Shown here one piece after another: positions 30,416 to 41,583 of a DNA stretch of 64,000 bases (position 1 is the first letter of the stretch; each line of letters begins with the position of its first letter). Origin of the DNA: Tillandsia leiboldiana (lineage: Eukaryota > Streptophyta > Magnoliopsida > Poales > Bromeliaceae); NCBI GenBank assembly GCA_029204045.2, contig CM055066.1:18362484-18426483 (forward strand), written 5' to 3'. The notes under the pieces were generated by a model. It was given only the letters and a program-made list of their open reading frames with translations, was not told the DNA's origin and did no database searches. Made by a program: the position numbers and the translations under genes.

Positions 30416-33372
30416 TGTCACGCCCCGGGGGATTTATTTAGCGGAAACGGCTTACAAAAGGCATGTACTCCCCTTTTTTTTTTTCATTTGAAAACCTTCT
30501 TCCCCGGCGCGTGCCCAGACCCGCCGCATATACAGGATCACTCTACAAACGGACAGAGTCTCCCCTGTATATGCACGGCGTCGCGGTTTGTACAATGTTC
30601 AATAATGAGGAAACATTCAATCACAACAATCCACTTCATACAACCATTCACAATATACTGAATTAACTCACGGCCGATTAGTTTGAAAGGATAAAACCCA
30701 CGGTTGTTGAAACGGCGCCCACCCGGCACCCATATTTTGAAAACCGTTTTTGAAAGCAACATAAACTCAGGGTTTTGAAAACAGTGCCCACACGACACTT
30801 AGGTTTTGAAATCCATTTTCGCAAAAGCAACATAAACTCAGGGTTTTGAAAACAGTGCCCACACGACACTTAGGGTTTGAAATAATAGTTTTCGCAATCC
30901 GTTCTTTTATTTGCTATTTTATTTTCCAAAGCGGCCCACAGAAATATAAAGAAAAATAGACAATCCAATTGTCACCGTACCAACATCCACACCGACCCCA
31001 CGAGGGTATCGAGAACCATCCACAGTCTACAAATAATAAATGGAATGCGAAAGTAAAGAGTAAAGTACTGTTCCGGTCTCCTGAGACCCAAAACCTCTAG
31101 CCGTGGCCTCACCGTCGCCTAACTCTCCCCCCTGTAGGACCCTGTCGCAAAGTGGGAAGTCAGCGACTAAACAAAAATGATAATAATATAGCAGGTAAAG
31201 AAAACGTCCAACCGTAGTCTATCCGGAGCAACCACCCCTCCCCCCGCAAGGGAAAAGTAGAATCAAACACCTGTAAACCTGCAATACCCGATCCCGTCGG
31301 ACAACTAAACCGACGAATCGCACCGCGCCCAAGTCGGACAACTAAACCGAATGGGTCGCACCGCTCCCACGTCGGACAACTAAACCGACGGGTCGCACCG
31401 CTCACACCTTGGCGCATACATGCCCCACAACTAAAGAGGCCCCACGCCGTCCTGTGGGTATACACGGGTCATGGACCACTTTTCCGGAAAAGCACACCCT
31501 TTGCGGTGGCCAAACCGCGGGTGCGCGTGTTGCAGCCGAGCATAGTAACCGTGAACCATATATATATATATCAATGTATGAAAATCGTATGAAATAACAT
31601 ATACATATCCGTGCATGAGAACTATATGAAACAATATATATATATTCACAGCATACTCCTATACGTGCAAGAGAGCGACATGAAACAATATGTATATTTA
31701 ATCACGAGCACCGTAAAGCCATAACGAATAAATGATGCCTCCCTACCAGGTTTAACCCAAGTACACTTAAGGATGACCCCGTCCACCATGATAGAATTAA
31801 ATGTTAAGACATAAGAGTAAAAACCCACCTCTACGAGCGATGATCAAAGCGCTACCCCCCGTGTCCCGGTGCGCTCCCCGAAACTATAAAAACCACCGGG
31901 AAGAAGTCAGCGACTACCAAACATAAAACAAGGAACAAGAACAGATATTCGGGTCCCGTCGCGGAACGGGCTCTCGGGTTCGACGGCGGCGGCGGCGGCC
32001 GAGTCGGAACCCGAGGCGGCGGCCGAGTCGGAAACCGAGGCGGCGGCCGAGTCGGAACCCGAGGCGGCGGCGACCGTGCTGCCGCGTTGGCCGCACGCGT
32101 ATCAGGCTCCGTGCGGTGTGAGGCCCGCACGGCTCCCTGACAGCGGCGGCCCTGCTCGGTGTCGGGTCCCCCCCGGGCGGCGCCCCGGTCCAGCACGGGC
32201 GCCCAGGCCGCAAGCACGGCTGCCCTGCGCGGCGCCCAGGTCCCGCGCGGGCGCCCAGCCCGCACGCACGGGCGGCCCCGCGCGGCGCCCAGGCTCCGCG
32301 CGGGCGCCCAGCCCGCACGCACGGGCGACCCCGCGCGGCGCCCAGGCCCGCGCGGGTGCCAGACCCGCACGCACGGGCGACCCCGCGCGGCGCCCCGGCT
32401 CCGCGCGGGCGCCCAGCCCGCACGCACGGGCGACCCCGCGCGGCGCCCAGGCCCGCGCGGGTGCCAGACCTGCACGCACGGGCGACCCCGCGCGGCGCCC
32501 AGGCTCCGCGCGGGCGCCCAGCCCGCACGCACGGGCGACCCCGCGCGGCGCCCAGGCCCGCGCGGGTGCCAGACCCGCACGCACGGGCGACCCCGCGCGG
32601 CGCCCAGGCCCGCACGGGTGCCAGACCCGCACACCCGGTGCCCTAGCCCTGCGCGCAAGGGCGCCTCGCGACGGCGGTGGTGCGGCCGGCCGGGGTGTAC
32701 CGTCTCCCCCCTTCCCGTGCGACGATCCGAAAGGAACCCTAGCTATAAATAAAAACTCACATGACCAAAGCGCCTCCGACTCGCCAATGAAGAGGGAGGG
32801 AGAGAAGAGGATTATCCCGTTCTTGCGTGCCCGGTTCCGGAGGTGTGCGGTGTTCTTCCCGTTCCTCGATCGTTCCGCCGCGGTTCCTCGCGCCGATCGG
32901 ATGGGAAGAGGAGGGTTTGGGAGGGGCGGTTTCTTGTCCTTCTTCAAGTCGCGATGTAACAGAGGTGAGAGGAACGGTAGGGGGGGGCTAAATCTGAACC
33001 TACACCAACGAATTAAAAGAATAGCCGCCCGTACACGGGAACTTAACCCTAAGTCCCAAAAAGCAATTCAATCTCGGCGAAATGAGTTTGGGTGCGAACC
33101 TGGGTCCGGTCCGCCTCGAAGAACGTGTAAGTCGCCTGAACTGCTGCCAACTTCCGGAATTTATTCTGGGAGATTCCGGGGTCAGAATCCAGAACCGATT
33201 TCGCCCCCGTTTTCCACTTCGCGAGCTCTATTATCTAAAAATACCCGCGAGCCCCGACAGTCTGCCCAGAGATAAAGAAAAATAATTCACCCCTGGACCC
33301 CTTAGTCGAAAAGCGGATTAACAAGAATTCAAAGGAAAGTCTAGAAAGACAAATAAAGCCGCGGTTATTACA
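30416..33372 (-). mobile_element. 5' LTR of the Tekay element (2957 bp)
   Basis: Nearly identical to 22434-25336. Differences seen include single-base changes near 30616, 31048, 31810 and 33093, a longer TA run near 31558 and one extra 52-bp minisatellite unit. A likely TATA (TATTTATAG, - strand) lies near 32741-32755, just upstream of the GC-rich leader. Confidence 0.93.
32261..32627. repeat. GC-rich minisatellite, seven 52-bp units (5' LTR)
   Basis: Order A-B-A-B-A-B-B, one more B unit than in the 3' LTR. The extra unit has GCCCGCACGGG, a variant not seen in the other B units. Confidence 0.9.
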
Positions 33373-33823
33373 CGCGGTGCTTGGTATCTTTTTCAATTGG
33401 AAACAAATACTTCGATCAGATTTGGTGCGATGTAGTACCAATCGATGCTTGCCCTATTTTGTTGGGTAGACCATGGCAGTTTGATCAAAAGGCGATGCAC
33501 AATGGGAGGAAGAACACCTACACTTTCTAGAAGGACAACGTATGGATCGCCTTAAAGCCGATGAAAGAGAAGGACAATCGATACCTAAACTAGAGAAAGG
33601 TGTTAGGATTCTGTCTCTAAAGGGTTTTATCGAAGAGGTTAAGGAATTATGGGTGGTTCTTGTCGTAATCAAGCAACTGATTGAAGATCAGTAGATCACA
33701 ATTCCCGAAGATGCAAGGACAATCATCCGAGAGTTTAGTGATGTTTTTCCAGAAGATTTATGTGGTGACCCAAATCCCCGTATACTTGATCGGGTGATCC
33801 GTGGTGAGAAAACACCTATTATT
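33373..33823 (+). pseudogene. Decayed gypsy protease-to-RT linker
   Basis: It resumes the interrupted frame after the TSD: SFSIGNKYFDQIWCDVVPIDACPILLGRPWQFDQKAMHNGRKNTYTF, then a stop (TAG near 33528), KDNVWIALKPMKEK, and, in another frame, IPEDARTIIREFSDVFPEDL (near 33700-33760). This is the conserved segment between protease and RT in gypsy pol. RT itself is missing: the sequence ends at the repeat-flanked LTR scrap beginning at 33824. Confidence 0.85.
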
Positions 33824-34164
33824 GGTGTATCGGGTCCGTAACGCGACAAACGGACAGGAAAAACGGACTCAGCGCGCGAAAACAGCTAAAAATGGGCATT
33901 TTGGACTAAAACGGGCCTATTTTAAGTGGGCCGGTCCACGGGACAATGCGGGTGCACTGGGCGCAGGCAATTCTTGCGCTGCCACGTGTCGGGCCGCGAT
34001 TGGCCCGACACGGGCGCGTAGGGCGCGCCGATTGGGCGGCGCGCGTGCGCCCGCGGGCGGGCGGCCACGCGCCCCCCGTGATTGGCGGCGCCGCGCCCAA
34101 CCGCGTTGCGCCACGTGGCGCAACGCGGTGCGCTGGATCGCGGGCGGTGTATCGGGTCCGTAAC
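33824..34164 (+). repeat. 303-bp gypsy LTR scrap between 19-bp direct repeats
   Basis: GGTGTATCGGGTCCGTAAC occurs at 33824-33842 and again, identically, at 34146-34164. Between them lies GC-rich sequence with CACGTG at 33983 and 34112, ATTGG boxes and the TCAGCGCGCGAAAAC phrase shared with the LARD LTRs, so it is a U3 fragment of that family. The first repeat is fused to decayed pol and the second to copia-type sequence. Confidence 0.7.
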
Positions 34165-34641
34165 TCTGCAAAAGAAATAATTCTTGACAGAAGAAATCGT
34201 TAGATACCTCAAGAATTTAAATTAATTCAAAAACCAAACAGAGAGATGAAGTTTATACTCACCATGACATTTATATAAAACTTGATATGTATTAAAATAC
34301 CAATCAGAGATAGACATATCTTCTAAGCATTAAATTCCAAATGTCATAAATATGTTAGTCAACAAACAACTTGTTAGTAATATTACATGCCCAAATAGTT
34401 AGTCAAATAGTTAGCTAAGGCATGCATTCATTCACAATACAAAACCAAAGTTGTTGTCATACTTACCTTTCCAGTTTGAAGTGTCTAAAGTTCTCAAAAA
34501 CCAATCATTGTTTGTTCATATCTCTCTCCCCCTTTTTGTCACAGAAGTTAGCCAAAAATTATACAAAAATTAAGGGAGTTAAAAAGTTTAAAAAGATAAA
34601 GAACTAAGACTAAAACCTGCAAAACAAAGATTAACAGATTT
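34165..34641 (-). other. 3' non-coding part of a SIRE-type copia remnant
   Basis: AT-rich and without coding sequence. It contains CTCCCCCTTTTTGTCACA near 34528, the same phrase found in the TR-GAG 3' region (43320-43390), which supports a copia origin on the - strand. Confidence 0.5.
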
Positions 34642-36090
34642 TCAATTGTCAGACTCTGAATCTTCAGAGCTACTACATCCCATCTTTGAAAACATCTTTT
34701 TCACCAACTTCTTCATCGAAGTGAATTTCTTCATTAGAGTGATTTGGGCTGTAGTAATTATTTCAAGCTCCTCAGAGATGCGCTTCTGTTCTTTTGTGAT
34801 CTGTTCTTGTTCAAAAGATAACCTTTGCTGCTCCTTATAAATTGAAGTCACAGAAGCTTCATCATCTGACACGGGTACTTGCTTTGAAGGTGATGCAGAA
34901 GTACCGACTAAAGGTTTCTTGCCACGCGGAGGAGTCGGGGTGGCATGAGGTAGTTCCTGAAAAGACTTTACGACTGTCGAATCATTAATCATACCTAAAC
35001 TGTGTTGATAACTTGAAGAGCTAGTATCAACCTTGAATTTCCTTAAGATTCTCATTATGATTAATGGGAACGGAAGTCTTTCCGTTGGATGAGGATGTTC
35101 AACGTACCGTGCTATCCTACTCCAAATGACATATGGGATATTGATGTTCAACCCTACTGCCTCTGACGAATGTCCCAACAGGTATAAGAAAAGCATGCGA
35201 TCCCATCGTAGGACTTTCGTTTGCATGTTCGGAAGAATATTGTAGCATATGATGAAATTTAGAAACCGGTACTCAGGTCGAAGTTCTTTAGAGTAAACAG
35301 AATTTCCAGTTGACTGAGTTTCCGCCATGCATATCCCATTCACAATAGTTCGCCACAGCAAGTTTGTTAAACTTTTCCCTTTCAAGTAATGGGTTCCCGT
35401 AATGCTGGATTTCATCCCTAGGACTTCTCCAATTAGATGTGGAGTTATCTTGAGTCTTGTCCCTCGGACTGTCGTATAAAACTCCATTGGTCCGTCTTCA
35501 TATTCTTGAAGCTGCACTGCATTGGTGTAGAAGGTCCGTACCAGATGCAAACAATATCCAAGAGTTTCAGGAAATTTGCAAACTTGATAGAGATCAGCTT
35601 GTTCAATTAGATTTCCGAAAGCTGGAGAACGATCTCGAAGGGCTCCAATGTTAACGTGTCGTTCCCCAATACACTCTCTATTCTCAAAAGCTTTCAGTCG
35701 ATCTATGTTAATAGGCACGTGTTCCTCTGGAGGTGGTGAATTATGTGCCATTGGTTTTTCAATTTCAATCCCTCGCGCTCGTCCCATCCGTCGAGCTACT
35801 CTTTTTCTTTTCATTGAAAATGATGTTGGCGGCATTGGAGCTTTACCTTTCTCCGTAGCAGTAGGCGCTGTCTTTGCCTTTGTTGTACCAAGGGTTTTCC
35901 TTTTTGATGTAGCAGGTGCTGCGTCGTCTTCCATTAATTCATCCCAGTTCACTGATTCCGTCTCCGATTCCGTCTCATCTAAGGAAATATATTCACCTTT
36001 TCTTTGAGTTTTCTTCGCTCTCTTTAGCTTATTTGTCGCTCGTGTATGTACCATTGCAACAAGGAGCACTATAATCCATGCAAACACCAT
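34642..36090 (-). CDS. Plant-transposon-domain protein (retroelement accessory ORF)
   Basis: An intact frame with ATG choices at 36090 (MVFAWIIVLLVAM) or 36054 (MVHTRATNKLKRAKK). I prefer 36054, since the protein then starts like plant transposon ORFs; the first choice adds a hydrophobic stretch. The order is a basic and acidic N-terminus, then a globular domain (about LKAFENRECIGERHVNIGAL to FKVDTSSSSYQ) resembling the putative plant transposon protein domain found in large retroelements (FYTTVRGTRLKITPHLIGEVLG is the clearest part). A Ser/Pro linker and a C-terminal Gln/Glu/Lys coiled coil (KEQQRLSFEQEQITKEQKRISEELE) follow, ending in an acidic tail. The function of this family is unknown; in SIRE-like elements such ORFs lie near the 3' end. 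The intact frame suggests recent activity or constraint. Upstream sequence suggests its own promoter and a leader intron. Confidence 0.75.
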   Translation of the reverse strand: MVFAWIIVLLVAMVHTRATNKLKRAKKTQRKGEYISLDETESETESVNWDELMEDDAAPATSKRKTLGTTKAKTAPTATEKGKAPMPPTSFSMKRKRVARRMGRARGIEIEKPMAHNSPPPEEHVPINIDRLKAFENRECIGERHVNIGALRDRSPAFGNLIEQADLYQVCKFPETLGYCLHLVRTFYTNAVQLQEYEDGPMEFYTTVRGTRLKITPHLIGEVLGMKSSITGTHYLKGKSLTNLLWRTIVNGICMAETQSTGNSVYSKELRPEYRFLNFIICYNILPNMQTKVLRWDRMLFLYLLGHSSEAVGLNINIPYVIWSRIARYVEHPHPTERLPFPLIIMRILRKFKVDTSSSSYQHSLGMINDSTVVKSFQELPHATPTPPRGKKPLVGTSASPSKQVPVSDDEASVTSIYKEQQRLSFEQEQITKEQKRISEELEIITTAQITLMKKFTSMKKLVKKMFSKMGCSSSEDSESDN

Positions 36091-36119
36091 CTTTGCTAGT
36101 GCCTTAGTAATTGAAGAAC

Positions 36120-36503
36120 CTGCGAGCAAGAACTCAAGAACACGAAAAATTGTTTAATTTTCAAAAATTTTAAAAATTGTACCCAAACAATCATTATCGT
36201 GTAGAGAGACTAGGAATCAAGTTAGTTTTGAAAAAAGAATTTTAAAAATAGATCAATTCCATGATTTTCAAAAATTCTCAAAATATGTCCTAAAACCGAA
36301 TTTTTAGAAATCGAAGCTTAAAAATCTGTTAATCAAGTGAATACAAGGCATATAAACAAAACTAATCTACTCAGAGATCTTATTTCAAAAGAAATTTGAC
36401 CAAAAACCATCTAGAATTGAATTCGAATCATGATTTTCACTCACATTTTGAAGAACAATACAAAAACAGTGAAAAATCGAATTTTGATAAAAAAAAAACT
36501 TAC
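36120..36503 (-). other. Candidate leader intron upstream of the transposon ORF
   Basis: On the - strand a strong donor (CAA|GTAAGT at 36503) is followed by AT-rich sequence and an acceptor (TTGCTCGCAG| ending at 36120), 30 bp before the first ATG. The 384-bp length and T-rich composition fit a plant 5' UTR intron. There is no transcript evidence. Confidence 0.4.
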
Positions 36504-36625
36504 TTGCAATCCGAAAAACTTGAGTTAGAAGGGCTCCAAATTGGTTGTTTTCTATAGAGAGAAACTATGGAGACTTGGAAACAAAAGCTTGTGATAAAAA
36601 AGAAATCAAATACCCATTCGTTTCA

Positions 36626-36745
36626 TATAAACCCTAGCCGCGGTCCGGATCGGCTCAAGAATTCAGTCCGGATCGGCTACTTGCAGACAATTCCTGCGTT
36701 CGGGATCCGGAACAGAAATTCCAGTCCGGATCGGCTCCAACCTTT
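36626..36745 (-). promoter_or_regulatory. Candidate promoter of the transposon ORF: TATA plus TCCGGAT sites
   Basis: The - strand has TTTATATGAAA near 36625-36635. Immediately upstream are four TCCGGAT/GTCCGGAT sites (near 36646, 36668, 36703 and 36723), with the phrase GTTCGGGATCCGGAA. This is the same motif array found in the copia U3, here placed upstream of an internal ORF. Confidence 0.5.
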
Positions 36746-36749
36746 TCTT

Positions 36750-37364
36750 CAGAAAATTTTACAAAAATTCTAGAAAATCCAGAAAAAGATTGTAAGAACT
36801 TTTGTATATCAACTTTAAACAAAAATCATCGTTTCATATTAAAAGAAATATATTATGCTAAATCTATCAATAATATCCAAGTAATGAAACGAAAATTTAT
36901 AAAAATTAAATCCTTTAAAGTTGATCAAGTTCAAAAACATCCACCACGATCTAATGAGTAATGCATTTATCAAATCATCAATTTAGTAAAGAAGATGAAG
37001 CACCAAGATCGATAGATGTTTGAAATCCCAAATAAGTTAGATAATATATCTAGTCAATTTATTGTAAGGAGTGGCTCTTTGAGCATCTTTCAATAAAAAT
37101 CCCACCTTATACCAACCTTGGAATTTGACAGAGTCAAGTATTTCAAAAAACATTTTATCTAATCATCAAGAAAAAACCATGCTTTGTATACATGTAGTAG
37201 CTGCACACAGTACTCGGACGACCGAGGTGGTAGCTCTTTCCTCCATGTGGTGGTAGTTTTCGCACTCCTCATTGGAATGTAACTCTTTCCACATCTTTTG
37301 AGCATAAAAATTTTAATAAACTCCCCCTCAATTGGCTATCAATTATTTAAGATATGAAGAATTC
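36750..37364 (-). other. Copia-type non-coding region shared with the TR-GAG 3' region
   Basis: No ORF. The stretch 37070-37305 (GTGGCTCTTTGAGCAT, CCCACCTTATACCAACC, a CATGTGGTGGTAGTTTT repeat, CTCTTTCCACATCTTTTG) matches 43870-44120 in the TR-GAG element, in the same order and orientation. LARD-1 begins at 37365; AATTC (37360-37364) would be its target duplication. Confidence 0.6.
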
Positions 37365-38228
37365 TGTGAGGACCCGAATACCCATGTAAGAGATTACTGA
37401 TGGATTAGTGGCATTTGGGAGTGTTTGTGCACGTGTCGGGCCCTAGAATGGATTTATGGTGTAAATTGGGAGTAAGTTTGCATCACCGGAGGCCATTGGA
37501 AAATTTTAGAAGTGGAATTGGGTAAAACGGACTTCGAATTTGGATTCAGCGCGCGAAAACGATGAAAATTGACTATTTACTTGGATTTTTCAGAGCCCGG
37601 ATGTCGCGCACGGATTTCGAGGCAGCTTGGTACTGTTCCGGCGGCCGGCGGGCAGCGGCGGCGGCCGACGGGCAGCGGCGGCGGCGGCAGGCAGCGGCGG
37701 AGCGCGGCGGCGCGGGCTCGGGCAGGCGGCGGAGCAAGCACGGGCAAGCACGCAGGCGCGCGGGCAGGTGCGCGGTCCACCGCGGAGGCGTGCACCCGGG
37801 ACGGGACACATGGCGGCTCCCGGTTGGCCGGCGCAGCAGGCGCGGTCCACGGAAAAAGGCGCGGGTGTACGGTGGACCGGTGGGTGACACGTGGCGGTGT
37901 GTGGTTGGCGCGGTGTTGTGCGCTCGGTCCACGGAACCGCTGCACCGGCCTCGGGGCGCGTGCGTGCAGAGGGCGCAGGCGGCTGCGCAGGCGCGCGATG
38001 ACCGCGCTTCCCGCGCGAACTGCGCGCCACGCGTCGGCGGTTGCGGCGGCCACGTGTCGCTCGGTGGTTCGTGGTGTTGGCTGTTTCCTGTTGCGCGCTG
38101 ATGTGGTGCACCCAAGGAATTCCGGGCGCTGGTTGGACGGGTCTACGCACCCGGTTTTCGGCGCCCGAAAGATTCGGGCGCCCGAAAACAGGGACATGTT
38201 GGGTATTAATCCAAATGTTTTCCCAGCC

Positions 38229-38237
38229 TATATAAAT
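38229..38237 (+). promoter_or_regulatory. TATA box of the LARD-1 5' LTR
   Basis: TATATAAAT within AGCCTATATAAATGCCCC; identical core in the 3' LTR at 50788-50796. Confidence 0.65.
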
Positions 38238-40642
38238 GCCCCTGTTCCAGCCCTGATAGCTCCTTCTCCGCGTGGATTTTGGCAGAGCGACCTTCAGCAA
38301 CATTCCTCCTCTCCCTGAGCTGCTTCCACCTGTGGATTTCCAGGATTTTACGTGGCACGCTTCCCGAGGTTTCCTTTTTTTACGGCGCGGCGTGACGCTC
38401 GTCCATTTGTGTTCCCCTTCGTCGCGTTTCGGTGCACGAGCTCCCCCGGCCTACTCCGACCACCTTTTCGAGCGATTTCTTCGCCGCTGGATCCGCGACG
38501 GACAGAGCTACGATCTAGGTATTTTCAGCTTTCCCTAGTTTCATGCTTTTTGAGGAGGTTTTACATGCTTACTGGGACCCTTGTTGCTGTGAGCATTTCG
38601 GGGACAGCTGGATTGCTGCGTGGAGTTCTCCGCGCTCGAGCGTCGGATCGAGACGAGCCTATACACTTTTTGCATCTACTCGTCGCGAGGATTATCATAG
38701 TATTTTTCTGGGATTTTTCTAATACTTGCCCGGAGGTATAATTTTCTCCCTTAACTGTGCATGGAATTACATATGTGTTGTTGTGAGGTTGTGAGCACCC
38801 TGTGTTGTGGAATTTGTAACTCAGCCTACGGGGCTCGGAATTGGACGTGCAGGTACCCGTTTCGAAGGTCTCGACGCGAGGATCGCAGTTGTATTTTTGT
38901 TGGATTTTTCCAGTCCGTTCTGCAGGTGGAAATTTCACATCTTTGAGGCTGTTTTTGCAGATTGTGTATACTTGGAATATTTTGGATTAAGTGTAACGTT
39001 GGACCTTATTGTTGTACCCAGGGGTGTTTGCAAGTGTTGCTGGACCCGTTGGATCTGGAGACTTTGATTTCGGGGTATTTTCAGCTGTGGTACTTTGGAC
39101 AGATAGCGCCTTTAGGTGGGTGGCCTTGTCTCCAAGTTGATGGACTGGACATTAAATCTGTTATAGTAGGACCATGCATGATAGTGGATTCTTGTGTAGC
39201 ATGCTAGAATGTAAGAATTGTTATTCCTTGTATTTATCTGATGATCTTATGATCTCTTTTGCTTCCTACTACCTGTTAAATTATAGTTATTGGAACTTGA
39301 CCTAGCACCCCGTCATATGTTGCATGTGTAACCAGACTAGTAGAAAACCCTCATCTGGGCTAAGTTTATTTATGCTTTAGACATCCACACTATTCTTCTA
39401 TTCCTAGACATAGTGTCTTCCTCGCCCGGGTAGTGGGCAGAGTGGTCGGGACTTTCTTTTAGTGTGGGATGCATCTGCACTCATGCTTGGGAGCAGAGTG
39501 GAGTCTGGTAGATATAGTTGATCGCTTATCTGTGCCGGTAGCCGTTTGGGTAAACGGTAGTCCCGGGAGGTCTTGTTTTCCTGTTTTTCCTGTCGCCACT
39601 GTGATAGTGGCAGTTGTGTACCAGTGTTAGCAGGACCTAGAACCCAGAACCCTTTTCGACATACACATGATTTTAGTCTACAAATGTTTTCTTCCAAGCA
39701 TCGAAGGGCCGCTGGAGTCTGTTCTTGTTTGATTGGACAAAGGCATCAGTCCTTCGGGGTTTGGGAATAAATACTTGTTTTATAACTGTCTTCCCTAAAA
39801 GAACTAAAAATCATTAAATATGGATTTCTTCCAGATCAAAATGGCTTTCTGAGATAATTGTCACCTTTTTTATTACAACCTCCTCACCCGAGAGAGTTTG
39901 GGTGATCGGGTTCTAGGGGTCGTTTCTTTGTCGGGACGAAAACCACGGGGGCCGAGCATGGAACCTATTCTTGTTGATAGGGTTGTAGGTGCTGGTCTCC
40001 CAGAACTTTAGGACCCTGGTTGGTGTCTTCTACGGGTTGTACCGAGGTTGTCGTGTTCCCGAACTGTAAGGGGGCCGGGAACTTCGATAGGCGGAGCCTA
40101 GAGTCTGTTCTTGTTTGATAGGGTTCTAAGCACCGACCTATCGGGTTTTCCAAACCCTTATGGTGTCGGTCCTTCCTGTGTTATCTGTGTGTTTGTTGTT
40201 CTGTCGCGGGGAGTCGTTGTGTAGACGGTGATCCCGGGTCGTCAGGTATCTTCTGGCCTGTGTTGTAGGGAACCGTCGGGATTGATGGTGGTCCCGGGTC
40301 GTTGAGTGTTGTCCGACCTATTTTGTTAGCTCTGAGTTGTGGGTCGATCCTGGCTGTGGAGTATCTCCAGCCAGTGTGTTTGTGCTGTGAGCTATTGGAG
40401 AGGCTAGTGTCTCGTGTTCGTGAGAGCTGATCAGCTGAGTCGTCAAGAGTGCTCCGACCGTTGTGCGAGATATTTGAGGATTCTGAGTCTTTCCGTTCAG
40501 AGCATGAGCGTGGATTTTGGACTATAGCCTGCAGTGCCACTTGAGCTCGACAGAGTGCGCGGATACCCTTGTCCTCGTTGGGGTCGCTCCCCTCGAGTGC
40601 CACGTCCGGGGTGGGTCTGCACTTTGGTATCGCGACTTGTCG

Positions 40643-40759
40643 ACGCCGTCCCTCTGACTGGGCCAGTTTTGGCAGTTACGCACGCCGTCCCTCTGACTGG
40701 GCCAGTTTTGGCAGTTACGGACGCAGTCCCTCTGGCTGGGCCAGTTTTGGCAGCTACGG
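40643..40759 (+). repeat. 39-bp tandem repeat, three copies
   Basis: Units starting ACGCCGTCCCTCTGACTGGG begin at 40643, 40682 and 40721 (third: ACGCAGTCCC...). Each contains CCAGTTTTGGCAG. Location: R-U5 of the LARD-1 LTR. Confidence 0.85.
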
Positions 40760-41036
40760 ACGCCCTACGTAAGTCCGGTCCTCCGGGATGTAATGGCAGT
40801 AGGTAGGCGCAGGTTTGACTGGACCCGAGGAGGCAGTCAGGTAGATTGGGTGATCTGAGTTGAGGGCTAATGGATGCACCATGTTATTATATGTTCCACT
40901 TTTTGAGCATCTAGATAGGGGCATAGTAGCTGTAGGGTTATTCATTTCCAGCTCTTTCCTTCAGTATTTCATTTGTTACAGCATGCCTCTAGTAGACTTA
41001 GTGGGCAGACCGTTGGGCTTGTTGGCGGCACCCACT

Positions 41037-41062
41037 GAGAACTACTGTGGGATGTAGTTCTC
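41037..41062. repeat. Conserved 9-bp stem-loop, LARD-1 copy
   Basis: Identical in arms and loop to 10767-10792, embedded in a near-identical block from CCTCTAGTAGACTT to TTTTCCCCAGGG. Confidence 0.8.
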
Positions 41063-41571
41063 ACACCCGTCGTGGTGTCTTTTTCCCCAGGGACGTTTGC
41101 TCCTGTTCCTGTTGCTCCAGTTGCTGTTTCTTCTGACCGAGGCGAGGGAGTCGCGAGCTAGTTCCCTACCAGTCGTTGGAGTGTAGCGGTATCCCTTCGG
41201 AGGAGAGCTTCAGTAGATTAGTTGTTTTTCCTCTTTTGAGAGACTGATGTAGTGAGGATGTTTTATGTATTGAGAGCCTGTACACTGATGTATTTATTGG
41301 AGATATCTCCCTGTTGAGTTCTGAGTTTTGTATTAGAGGACTTTGTATATGATCGTATTTGGGAGATGGACATTGTATCTTTATTTCCAATTGTACGGTA
41401 GTTGATTTTACTTTTACAGCAGATTATTTTACTTTCAGCTCTGATATCTGTATAGTATAGTTGATCTTTCGCAGGATAGTCGCTTCGTCTATACGGGGCT
41501 TCCCGTATGGGCGGCGGATCTGTTGGCAAGCTCGGGTCGCAGTTTCGACGCCGGGGCGTGACAGATTAGAG

Positions 41572-41583
41572 TGGTATCAGAGC
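41572..41583 (+). promoter_or_regulatory. Primer-binding site of LARD-1
   Basis: TGGTATCAGAGC, eight bases after the LTR end at 41563. It is followed by only about 150 bp of leader before the TR-GAG insertion. Confidence 0.88.

Larger units (their letters stand above)
22434..33372 (-). mobile_element. Young Tekay/Del-type gypsy element, near complete (10.94 kb)
   Basis: Complete boundaries: TG at 22434, CA at 33372, and the 5-bp duplication CGCGG on both sides (22429-22433 and 33373-33377). LTRs are 2903 and 2957 bp. By eye they differ by about fourteen substitutions outside a copy-number change in a GC-rich minisatellite and a 2-bp TA-run difference, roughly 0.5 percent, so the insertion is recent. 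It holds PBS, gag-pol and polypurine tract in the correct order. It interrupts an older gypsy protease reading frame, which continues in frame across the duplication. Confidence 0.95.
37365..41563 (+). mobile_element. LARD-1 5' LTR (about 4.2 kb)
   Basis: It starts TGTGAGGACCCGAAT and ends CCGGGGCGTGACA. The GC-rich CACGTG/CCAA-box zone is at about 37620-38060 (CACGTG at 37888 and 38051). The TATA box (TATATAAAT) is at 38229-38237 and the leader from about 38260. 39-bp tandem repeats lie at 40643-40759 and the conserved hairpin at 41037-41062. The partner LTR starts at 49842. Large-retrotransposon-derivative (LARD) LTRs of 4-5 kb are known from cereals. Confidence 0.9.

Noticed and set aside
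37562..38318. ORFs up to 249 codons in the LARD-1 LTR, and similar ones at 49983-51006.
   Set aside because: Both strands are open simultaneously in GC-rich U3 DNA upstream of the TATA box; no conserved domain.
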